Of a stretch of DNA of 17,088 nt, positions 9,095 through 14,947 are shown piece by piece; within the stretch, counting starts at the first letter, position 1, and each line of letters opens with the position of its first letter. The notes under the pieces were generated by a model, which was not told the origin of the DNA, ran no database searches, and saw nothing but the letters and a program-made list of their open reading frames with translations. This stretch comes from DASXRA01 sp036558905. Its GTDB lineage: Bacteria; Actinomycetota; Actinomycetes; Mycobacteriales; Jatrophihabitantaceae. Location of the stretch: positions 1-17,088 of the forward strand of contig DATBER010000035.1 in assembly GCA_036558905.1 (NCBI GenBank), given 5' to 3'. A program made the translations under genes and the position numbers.

Positions 9095-9143
9095 CGATTG
9101 TGCAACCCTCGGCCGCCTGACGCGGCCCAGGGTTGCACGATCG
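9095..9143. terminator. Long hairpin between hpd and the aminotransferase gene
   Basis: GTGCAACCCT (9100-9109) pairs perfectly with AGGGTTGCAC (9129-9138). Inside, GGCCGC (9111-9116) pairs with GCGGCC (9122-9127) around a 5-base loop. Outside, CGAT/ATCG extends the stem across one mismatch. The stem starts 7 nt after the hpd stop codon, as expected for an intrinsic terminator, although no T-run follows. It could instead cause attenuation or protect the mRNA end within a shared hpd-pat transcript. Confidence 0.7.
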
Positions 9144-9149
9144 GGTCGG

Positions 9150-10343
9150 TTACAGGTTGCCCCGGCGGTCCTGCTCACGCTCGATCGCCTCGAACAGGGC
9201 CTTGAAGTTGCCCTTGCCGAAGCCGAGACTGCCGTGCCGCTCGATAAGCTCGAAGAACACCGTAGGCCGGTCGCCCACCGGCTTGCTGAAGATCTGCAGC
9301 AGGTAGCCGTCCTCGTCGCGGTCGACCAGAATCTTGCGCGACTTCAGCTCCTCGATGGGCACCCGCACCTCGCCGATCCGGGCCCGCAGCTCCGGGTCGT
9401 CGTAGTACGAGTCGGGGGTGTCGAGGAACTCCACGCCGCGGGCGCGCATCTCGTCGGCGGTGCGCAGGATGTCGTTCGTCGCGAGCGCGATGTGCTGGCA
9501 ACCCGGGCCGGTGTAGAACTCCAGGTACTCGTCGATCTGCGACTTGCGCTTGCCGACCGCCGGCTCGTTGAGCGGGAACTTCACCCGGTGGTTGCCGTTG
9601 GCCACCACCTTGGACATCAGCGCCGAGTAGTCGGTGGCGATGTCGTCGCCTACGAACTCGGCCATGTTCACGAAGCCCATGACGCGGTTGTAGAAGTCGA
9701 CCCACTCGTCCATGCGGCCGAGCTCGACGTTGCCGACGCAGTGGTCGATCGCCTGGAACAGCCGCTTCTCCGGCGCCGGGACGGTAGACGTCTGCTCGAC
9801 GTACCCCGGCAGGTAGACGCCGTCGTACCGCGAGCGGTCGATCAGCGTGTGCCGGGTCTCGCCGTACGTGGCGATGGCGGCCGTGCGCACCGTGCCCTGG
9901 GAGTCGCTGACGTCGTGCGGCTCGTCCAGGATCGTGGCGCCCTGGGCCCGGGCGTGCTCGATGCACTTGTCCACGTCCGGCACCTCGAGCGCGATGTCGA
10001 TGACGCCGTCGCCGTGCCGGTGGTGATGGTGGTGGTGCTGCGAGTCGGGGGCCACGCCGCCGACGATCACGAACCGGGCCGAGCCGGAGCGCAGCACGAA
10101 CGCCTTGTGGTCGCGATTGCCCGTCTCGGGACCGCTGTAGGCGACCAGCTTCATCCCGAACGCCGCCTGGTAGAAGTACGCGCTCTGGGTGGCGTTGCCG
10201 CTGGCGAACACCACGGCGTCCAGACCGGTGACCGGGAACGGGTCGGTGGACGCGTCGTAGTCGACCAGTCCGACCAGCTGCTTGAGCCGCTCGGCGGTCA
10301 GGTCGGCGGCACGCTCTTCCGGAGTCAGCTCGACAGACGTCAT
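9150..10343 (-). CDS. hpd: 4-Hydroxyphenylpyruvate dioxygenase
   Basis: The enzyme (397 residues from MTSVELTPEE) converts 4-hydroxyphenylpyruvate to homogentisate in tyrosine breakdown, using Fe(II) and oxygen. The iron ligands are visible: H201 in FQAIDHCVGNVELGRM, H284 in GCQHIALATNDI and E365 in TVFFELIERHG. The C-terminus GFGKGNFKALFEAIEREQ is the standard family ending. Two vicinal-oxygen-chelate domains (about 40-175 and 195-370) are complete. I chose this start because AGGGTG precedes it and homology begins soon after; the frame extends 16 codons further to 10391. A natural run of six histidines (residues 103-108, then RHGDG) lies in the non-catalytic N-terminal domain, where relatives carry a longer, less repetitive loop. 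An inverted repeat and an 8-bp palindrome lie upstream and may be its operator. Confidence 0.96.
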   Translation of the reverse strand: MTSVELTPEERAADLTAERLKQLVGLVDYDASTDPFPVTGLDAVVFASGNATQSAYFYQAAFGMKLVAYSGPETGNRDHKAFVLRSGSARFVIVGGVAPDSQHHHHHHRHGDGVIDIALEVPDVDKCIEHARAQGATILDEPHDVSDSQGTVRTAAIATYGETRHTLIDRSRYDGVYLPGYVEQTSTVPAPEKRLFQAIDHCVGNVELGRMDEWVDFYNRVMGFVNMAEFVGDDIATDYSALMSKVVANGNHRVKFPLNEPAVGKRKSQIDEYLEFYTGPGCQHIALATNDILRTADEMRARGVEFLDTPDSYYDDPELRARIGEVRVPIEELKSRKILVDRDEDGYLLQIFSKPVGDRPTVFFELIERHGSLGFGKGNFKALFEAIEREQDRRGNL

Positions 10344-10360
10344 GACGTCACCCTGCGACG

Positions 10361-10401
10361 CTGATCGATGGGTTTCAAGTGTGCACATCAAAGTCGATCA
10401 G
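10361..10401. promoter_or_regulatory. Candidate operator of hpd: spaced inverted repeat with an inner palindrome
   Basis: CTGATCGA (10361-10368) and TCGATCAG (10394-10401) are perfect 8-base inverted arms. Between them is the perfect palindrome TGTGCACA (10380-10387), flanked by TTTCAAG on one side and ATCAAAG on the other, giving an extended imperfect dyad. The site starts 18 nt upstream of the hpd ATG. In other actinomycetes Lrp/AsnC-type regulators often accompany hpd, and such proteins bind imperfect dyads. No regulator gene is present in this window, so the partner is unknown. Confidence 0.5.
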
Positions 10402-10448
10402 AGTGCGCAGTGTGTGCAGGACATCCGCAGAGCAGCTAGGCAGGTTGT

Positions 10449-11315
10449 CTAGAAGACGATGTCGGCCAGCCGGTCGATCTGCTCGAGCGACGCGACCGTC
10501 GGATCGAGGTAGAACTCGGTGAAGCCGGCGTCCTCGAACCGCTTGATCGTGTCGCGGATGGCCTCGGGCGAGCGCAGCGCCCCATCAGCGATCACCTCGG
10601 CGTAGTCGCCCAGGAAGCCGCCGTAGTAGTGACGCAGGTAGCCGCGGGAGGCGTCGGCGACCTCGTCGCCCAAGGAGAAGTAGTTCAGTGCGGCGATCCG
10701 GGGCGTGCCGGGCCGGCCGGCGTCCTGCCAGGTTGCGCGCACCTGCTGGGCGAACGGCCCGGCCTGATCGGGTGAGGCGCCGCCGCTGGTCCAGCCGTCG
10801 CCGTAGACGCGCAGCCGCTGCAGGGTGTGCTCGCCGGTGCCGCCGATCACCAGGGGGACCCGGGAGTCGCTGACCGGGGTGGGCGACACGGCCAGCGGGC
10901 CGCCGCCCACCGGCTCGCCCCGCCACACCCGGTACAGAACGTCCAGGGCAGCGTCGAAGTCGCGACCGCGGCTGTGGAAGTCGCGGCCGGTCACTGCGAA
11001 GTCGTCGGCCCGACCCCCGACGCCCAGGCCGAGGGTGAAGCGCCCGCCCGAGATCTGGTCGATGCTGGCGGCGGCCTTGGCCAGGATGACCGGGGTGTAC
11101 ACAGGCCCCAGCAGGATGTTGGTGACCATCCGGATCCGGCTGGTCGCCCCGGCGACCGCGGCCAGTGCCGTCAGCGAGTCGTAGTTCGGGTAGACGATCC
11201 GGTCGAGGGTGGCCAGGCCGGAGAAGCCGCGCTCTTCGGCGCTTCTGGCCCAGTCGACGAGCAGGCGTCCCGGCGTACCGGGGATGGTGTTGGGCAGGCC
11301 GATACCGATTTCCAT
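10449..11315 (-). CDS. LLM-class (luciferase-like, probably F420-dependent) oxidoreductase
   Basis: The 288-residue protein starts MEIGIGLPNTIPGTPG, the standard opening of the bacterial luciferase-like family. It includes WARSAEERGFSGLATLDR, an LTALAAVAGATSRIRMVTNILLGP strand-helix block, and AKAAASIDQISGGRFTLGLGVGGR, where the flavin or F420 phosphate is normally held. The central VPLVIGGTGEHTLQR block and a C-terminal helix pair complete the TIM barrel. Such proteins in actinomycetes commonly use F420; cofactor and substrate are not settled here. The frame continues 96 codons upstream, but only as Arg/Ser-rich sequence. The ATG at 11315 follows a TAGCGT box by 7 nt, supporting a leaderless start. 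It is divergent from the DUF4446 gene. Confidence 0.88.
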   Translation of the reverse strand: MEIGIGLPNTIPGTPGRLLVDWARSAEERGFSGLATLDRIVYPNYDSLTALAAVAGATSRIRMVTNILLGPVYTPVILAKAAASIDQISGGRFTLGLGVGGRADDFAVTGRDFHSRGRDFDAALDVLYRVWRGEPVGGGPLAVSPTPVSDSRVPLVIGGTGEHTLQRLRVYGDGWTSGGASPDQAGPFAQQVRATWQDAGRPGTPRIAALNYFSLGDEVADASRGYLRHYYGGFLGDYAEVIADGALRSPEAIRDTIKRFEDAGFTEFYLDPTVASLEQIDRLADIVF

Positions 11316-11322
11316 AGATTCG

Positions 11323-11328
11323 ACGCTA
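11323..11328 (-). promoter_or_regulatory. Probable -10 box of the LLM oxidoreductase gene (leaderless)
   Basis: On the minus strand TAGCGT is followed by seven bases and then the ATG at 11315. This spacing places transcription at or next to the start codon. There is no ribosome-binding site, which agrees with leaderless translation. Confidence 0.55.
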
Positions 11329-11381
11329 CCCCGGCGATTCTCCCGCCGACGTGTCTGCCGGGTTGCGGCCGATCGGCGGCT

Positions 11382-11387
11382 TAACCT
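11382..11387 (+). promoter_or_regulatory. Probable -10 box of the DUF4446 gene (leaderless)
   Basis: TAACCT is followed by seven bases and then the ATG at 11395. It mirrors the divergent box at 11323-11328, so the 79-bp gap is a back-to-back leaderless promoter pair. Confidence 0.55.
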
Positions 11388-11394
11388 CGACACG

Positions 11395-11970
11395 ATGACG
11401 ACATACGTCGCGGTGTTCGCGCTGGTGCTGGGGTATCTGGGCCTGGTGGCGGCGTACCTCGCACTGCGCACCCTGGCCCGGCTGCGCCGCGCGACCGTCG
11501 TCCTGGCCCGCGGCGCCAAGGGTCGCGAGACCATGCTCGAGGCGACCGAGCGGCACATCGAGCTGACCGCGGCGGTGGCCGAACAGCTCGGCGCGCTGCG
11601 CACCTACGTCGACGCCACGCGCAGCGAGATGGCCGCGGCGGTACGGGCTCGCAACACCGAGACCGCTCGCTCGCTGCGTAACGTCGCCCTCGTACGCTAC
11701 GACGCCTTCGAAGACATCTCCGGACGGCTGTCGTTCTCGCTGGCGCTGCTCGACGACGACGGCGACGGGGTGGCGCTGACCGCGATCACCGGCCGCTCGG
11801 ATACCCGGATCTACGCCAAAGGCATCAGCCAGGGCGCCGGCGAGCACACGCTCTCGCCCGAGGAGGAACAGGCTGTGGCTGCGGCGCTGAGCCACCGGAT
11901 GCAGGGCCGCCGGCCGCAGCAGCGCGGGCCGCGCCCGGCGGGAGACCGCCCGGTGGCCAGCGTCAGCTGA
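11395..11970 (+). CDS. DUF4446 family membrane-anchored protein
   Basis: The 191-residue product has one N-terminal transmembrane helix (about residues 3-25), followed by a basic stretch (RTLARLRRATVVLARGAKGRE). A helical, probably coiled-coil region covers residues about 45-85. The DUF4446 core then reads VALVRYDAFEDISGRLSFSLALLDDDGDGVALTAITGRSDTRIYAKGI, with an LSPEEEQAV helix after it. This order is typical of the family, which is widespread in Gram-positive bacteria and of unknown function. The C-terminus is Arg/Pro/Gln-rich and probably disordered. The core should face the cytoplasm. It converges with vapC with only 6 bp between the two stops. Confidence 0.88.
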   Translation: MTTYVAVFALVLGYLGLVAAYLALRTLARLRRATVVLARGAKGRETMLEATERHIELTAAVAEQLGALRTYVDATRSEMAAAVRARNTETARSLRNVALVRYDAFEDISGRLSFSLALLDDDGDGVALTAITGRSDTRIYAKGISQGAGEHTLSPEEEQAVAAALSHRMQGRRPQQRGPRPAGDRPVASVS

Positions 11971-11976
11971 ACCAGC

Positions 11977-12405
11977 TCAGCCGACCAGCTCGACCCGAAC
12001 GCCCAGCGCCTGGTACGTCGCCACCGCGCTGCGGTCGCGGGTGGCCAGCGGCAGGCCGTGCAGCACGGCGCTGATGCCGACCAGCGCGTCGTACATCGAT
12101 CCGCCGCTGATGCCCAGGCCCGGAGCGTCGCGCATCAGCCGGGCCACCGCCGTGGGACTCGGGTAGCGACTGGCCGGAAAGTTCGCCTCGATCAGCTGGC
12201 TGACCGCGGCCGGCGTGCGCCGGGCGGGCGGGGGCAGGCGGGTCAGGACGGAGTAGGTCTCGAAGGCAGCGTGCCCGGCCAGGCCCAGCCGGCGCCCGCC
12301 GAGCGCGTCGACGACGAGGTCGTGGCTGGCGTGGTCGGCGACGAGCAGGGCGACGGCGACGCTGGTGTCAACCAGGAGGTCGGGCGCCCTATCGCTGGTC
12401 GGCAT
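11977..12405 (-). CDS. vapC: VapC-type PIN-domain toxin
   Basis: The 142-residue protein is a PIN-domain ribonuclease, the toxin half of a type II toxin-antitoxin pair. The four acidic metal-binding residues are present: D13 in LLVDTSVAVALL, E49 in AAFETYSVL, D106 in GGSMYDALVG and D124 in PLATRDRSA. Its length is normal for VapC. The start overlaps the end of vapB by 17 bp, so translation is likely coupled. All catalytic positions are intact, so it is probably active. Its RNA target cannot be predicted here; known VapC toxins cut tRNAs or rRNA. Confidence 0.92.
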   Translation of the reverse strand: MPTSDRAPDLLVDTSVAVALLVADHASHDLVVDALGGRRLGLAGHAAFETYSVLTRLPPPARRTPAAVSQLIEANFPASRYPSPTAVARLMRDAPGLGISGGSMYDALVGISAVLHGLPLATRDRSAVATYQALGVRVELVG

Positions 12406-12622
12406 CGCGCAGGGCCCGCACCGCGTCGTCGTCGAGTCCGATGCCGGACTTGGGGATCACCAGCCGGCCGGCGTGCTGCTCGAGCGCGTCCGAGGTGATG
12501 GGCTCGACCCGCAGTGCCGCGCCGTCGGCCGAGACCTCCACCTCACCGGGCACCAATCCGAGCCGGTCTCGCAGCGTCTTGGGGATTACCAGACGACCTG
12601 CCCGATCGATGGTTGTGCGCAT
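12389..12622 (-). CDS. vapB: VapB-type AbrB-fold antitoxin
   Basis: The 77-residue protein has an N-terminal swapped-hairpin (AbrB/MazE-like) DNA-binding domain, MRTTIDRAGRLVIPKTLRDRLGLVPGEVEV, followed by a C-terminal tail that should wrap around VapC. The octapeptide AGRLVIPK occurs twice, at residues 8-15 in the DNA-binding hairpin and at 51-58 near the toxin-binding tail. vapB precedes and overlaps vapC, the usual order. The start codon lies inside an ATGGTA/TACCAT inverted repeat, and a TAGCCT box stands 6 nt upstream, so the complex probably represses its own leaderless promoter. Confidence 0.92.
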   Translation of the reverse strand: MRTTIDRAGRLVIPKTLRDRLGLVPGEVEVSADGAALRVEPITSDALEQHAGRLVIPKSGIGLDDDAVRALRDADQR

Positions 12623-12638
12623 GGTAAGAGGCTACCAT
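12621..12638. promoter_or_regulatory. Candidate VapBC operator overlapping the vapB start and -10 box
   Basis: ATGGTA (12621-12626) and TACCAT (12633-12638) are perfect inverted arms around a 6-base spacer. On the minus strand the repeat contains the vapB -10-like TAGCCT (12629-12634) and touches its ATG. On the plus strand the right arm TACCAT is itself a TAnnnT box facing pheA. Autoregulation by VapBC through such dyads is well known for the family; binding at this site is inferred. Confidence 0.6.
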
Positions 12639-12723
12639 CGGGGTGGCTGAGCGGGTTCGACGGGTCGCCGATACGCTCTGCGTCCGTGACGTCGGCTGCC
12701 CTCCACACACTGCGAGTTCCGCG

Positions 12724-13659
12724 ATGACCGCGCATCCCCGGCTGGCCTTTCTGGGCCCGGAGGGGACGTTCGCGCATGCGGCACTGCGCACCCTACCCAT
12801 AGCGGCCGATGCCGTCCTGTTGCCGCAAGCTAACGTCACGTTGGCGGTCGACGCGGTGCGCGCCGGCACCGCGGACGGGGCCCTCGTGCCCCTGGAGAAC
12901 TCGGTCGAGGGCGCCGTCCCGGCGACCCTGGACGAGCTGGCCGGCAACGGGGCGCCGCTGATGATCGCCGAGGAGACCTACCTGCCGGTGCTGTTCGACC
13001 TGCTGGGTCGGCCCGGCCTGACGCTGGCCGACGTCCGCACCGTGGCCACCCACCCGCACGCCGAGGCGCAGACGCGGCGCTGGCTGCTGGACAACGTCCC
13101 CGACGCGCGCGTCGTGCTGGTCGGCTCGACGGCCGGCGGCGCGCAGGCGGCCGGGGCCGGCGAGTACGACGCGGCCGTCGCGCCGCCGTTCGCCGGGCAG
13201 CTGTACGGGCTGGCCAGTCTGGCCCACGACATCGCCGACAACCATGGAGCGGTCACCAGGTTCGTGCTGCTCACCCAGCCGACCCCGCCGCCCAAGCCCA
13301 CCGGCAACGACCGCACGACGCTGGTCGCCTACCTGCGCGAGAACCACTCGGGCGCGTTGCTCGAGATCCTGACCGAGTTCGCTGCCCGGGCGGTGAACCT
13401 GACCCGGATCGAGTCCCGTCCGACCAAGGGCCGCATCGGCCAGTACTGCTTCTCGATCGACTGCGAGGGCCACATCGACGACGAACGGGTGGGCGATGCC
13501 GTGGCCGCACTGCACCGCGTCTGCGCCGACGTGCGCTTCCTCGGCTCGTACGAGCGACGCGACGGCGTACAGACCGAGGTGCCGATCGGGCGCGAAGACC
13601 GTGACTTCGTCGACGCCCGGGCCTGGCTGGCTCGCGTGCGCGCCACTGGCACCAGTTAA
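12724..13659 (+). CDS. pheA: Prephenate dehydratase
   Basis: This 311-residue monofunctional enzyme converts prephenate to phenylpyruvate in phenylalanine synthesis. The catalytic domain begins RLAFLGPEGTFAHAAL and includes PLENSVEGAV (residues 56-65) and the conserved TRF motif in NHGAVTRFVLL (178-180). The regulatory ACT domain (about 198-275) has the GALLEIL and IESRP (229-233) motifs that bind phenylalanine, so feedback inhibition is expected. There is no chorismate mutase domain. I chose ATG 12724 because homology begins at residue 6. The frame extends back to a GTG at 12643 but adds unconserved sequence. No clear ribosome-binding site is seen. A TACGCT box at 12672-12677 could be its -10. 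The adjacent aminotransferase type fits the next step of the pathway. Confidence 0.95.
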   Translation: MTAHPRLAFLGPEGTFAHAALRTLPIAADAVLLPQANVTLAVDAVRAGTADGALVPLENSVEGAVPATLDELAGNGAPLMIAEETYLPVLFDLLGRPGLTLADVRTVATHPHAEAQTRRWLLDNVPDARVVLVGSTAGGAQAAGAGEYDAAVAPPFAGQLYGLASLAHDIADNHGAVTRFVLLTQPTPPPKPTGNDRTTLVAYLRENHSGALLEILTEFAARAVNLTRIESRPTKGRIGQYCFSIDCEGHIDDERVGDAVAALHRVCADVRFLGSYERRDGVQTEVPIGREDRDFVDARAWLARVRATGTS

Positions 13660-13892
13660 GCCAGCGTTCAGTGGCACTCAACCTTGAGTGTCCACAGTGG
13701 ACAGTCCGCGCCCGGCCGTGATACCTCGCTGACACGTTCACAGCCGGGCTGTACATGCGCTAAACAGCTTTGCTTACTTGGATCTGACGCTGATTTAGGG
13801 CAGATGAAGCGCCACGCCGAAGATCGCGGATTGCCTTGCCACCCTCGTCCGGCCGCATTACGTTCCGTACGAAATCTCTGACGAGGGGTAAC
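13660..13892. other. Intergenic region after pheA, ahead of the secreted-protein pair
   Basis: No credible gene lies in these 233 bp. Close to the pheA stop, GTGG-c-ACTCAA (13671-13681) faces TTGAGT-gt-CCAC (13684-13695), a probable terminator stem. It overlaps a second palindrome, TGTCCAC-a-GTGGACA (13689-13703). Further on, ACAGC-cgg-GCTGT-type symmetry occurs at 13740-13752. The stretch 13750-13800 is lower in GC than its surroundings and probably contains the promoter of the next gene, but I could not assign boxes with confidence. A GAGGGG ribosome-binding site lies just before 13893. Confidence 0.45.
13671..13703 (+). terminator. Probable pheA terminator with overlapping palindrome
   Basis: The arms GTGG-ACTCAA and TTGAGT-CCAC can form a stem 11 nt after the pheA stop, with small bulges. 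TGTCCAC-a-GTGGACA (13689-13703) is a separate perfect 7-base palindrome sharing one arm, so two alternative hairpins are possible. No T-run follows. Confidence 0.45.
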
Positions 13893-14855
13893 GTGACCGA
13901 GTCGCCGGATACCGGCAAGCGCTATGGCAGCGCCATTGCCTCGGCTTTCGGCACCCTTCCTCGGCGGCTGCTGATCATCGCCGGCTTCGCCGTTCTCGGC
14001 TGGATCGGGTTGGCCCTGCTCGGCACGAGCAACGCCAGCGCCGCCCCGGAACACTCGACTTTCAACACCGCCACGCGCGCCTCCGTCCCGTTGCTCGACG
14101 AGGTGACCCAGCCGGTCGCCGCGGTGGCCAAGCCGGTCGCCGCGGTGGCCAAGCCGGTGAGCGATCTCGCCCGGCCGGTCACTACGACGGCAACCAAGCT
14201 GACCGACGACGTCGCCGCCCCGGCGACGAGGTCGCTGACCAAGGCGCTCACACCGGTGACCAGCGCGCTGCCCGAGCCGTCGGCCAACCCGCTCACGAAC
14301 AGCCCGTCCGGTCTGCTGCCGACGCTCGCGCGTTCGACCGACGAGCTCTCCGGCGAGCCGACCGGCTCGGTGCCGATCGACCCGTCGGGGCTGCTGCCGA
14401 TGCTCAGCCGGCTGCTCGGCGTGGGAACCAGCCCGGCGCCGGGCTCGGGTCCGGCCCCGGTCGGCCCGCCGCCGGTCAATGTCACCCCGGTCCACGTAAC
14501 GGGCGGCCAAGACACCCGTCAACCCAGCCACACCACCTCGTCATCCACGAGCAGGCCGGCGGACGAGTCGCTGCCTGCGACGACGGGGTCGGCGAGCGCC
14601 TCGCACGGCCCGCTCGCCGGTCTCGGCGTTCCGGCGCCCCTGCCGGCCGTTCCCCCGGCGGGGCCGGACTCCGTACTGATAACGGGGTCCGGCTCCACCG
14701 CGACGACCAGCTCCGGATCGGGCGGCAGCTCGACCGCGGGCTGCGACGACGAACGGGCCAAGCTGCCTGACCTGCATCCGGTCGGCACCGCCGACTCGGC
14801 CCGGACCCGCCCGGTGCGCAACAGCGCGACCGAGCCGCCCGTCTCGCCCGACTAA
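13893..14855 (+). CDS. Secreted Pro/Ser/Thr-rich low-complexity protein
   Basis: The 320-residue product starts at a GTG with a GAGGGG ribosome-binding site. A basic N-terminus (TGKRYG...LPRRL) leads into a hydrophobic helix (LIIAGFAVLGWIGLALLG) and an ASA-type cleavage site near NASAAPEHS, so it should be exported. The mature part is low-complexity: a PVAAVAK repeat encoded by a 21-bp tandem duplication (14111-14152), then DPSGLLP/SPSGLLP blocks, then Pro-, Ser- and Thr-rich linker. One Cys (GCDDERAKLPDL) lies near the C-terminus. No sorting signal or enzyme motif is seen. I do not recognise the family. The 92-bp gap and same orientation as the next exported repeat protein suggest a joint role at the cell surface. 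Confidence 0.75.
   Translation: MTESPDTGKRYGSAIASAFGTLPRRLLIIAGFAVLGWIGLALLGTSNASAAPEHSTFNTATRASVPLLDEVTQPVAAVAKPVAAVAKPVSDLARPVTTTATKLTDDVAAPATRSLTKALTPVTSALPEPSANPLTNSPSGLLPTLARSTDELSGEPTGSVPIDPSGLLPMLSRLLGVGTSPAPGSGPAPVGPPPVNVTPVHVTGGQDTRQPSHTTSSSTSRPADESLPATTGSASASHGPLAGLGVPAPLPAVPPAGPDSVLITGSGSTATTSSGSGGSSTAGCDDERAKLPDLHPVGTADSARTRPVRNSATEPPVSPD
14111..14152 (+). repeat. 21-bp tandem duplication in the Pro-rich secreted protein gene
   Basis: Two identical 21-bp units (14111-14131 and 14132-14152) encode PVAAVAK twice, followed by a third, diverged unit (PVSDLAR). The exact match implies recent slippage or recombination. Confidence 0.85.
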
Positions 14856-14947
14856 CCCCTCTCCGCGATCTCGCAGAACCACCCTGCCCCGAGCTCGCCT
14901 CGGCGCGGGCGCTTCGAATCGAATCGTTGAGAGAGGTCTTGTCCTAC

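Noticed and set aside
7944..10364. Plus-strand open frame of 806 codons
   Set aside because: It lies antisense to the well-supported aminotransferase and hpd genes. Composition is Arg/Val/Asp-rich noise, as expected from GC-skewed codons read in reverse.
12640..12730. Possible tRNA-Ser-like start (GGTGGCTGAGCGG)
   Set aside because: The following bases do not form anticodon or T arms and there is no acceptor match. The resemblance stops after about 13 bases.
13740..13892. Possible c-di-AMP (ydaO-type) riboswitch ahead of the secreted-protein genes
   Set aside because: I looked for the conserved helical core expected upstream of cell-envelope genes and did not find it.
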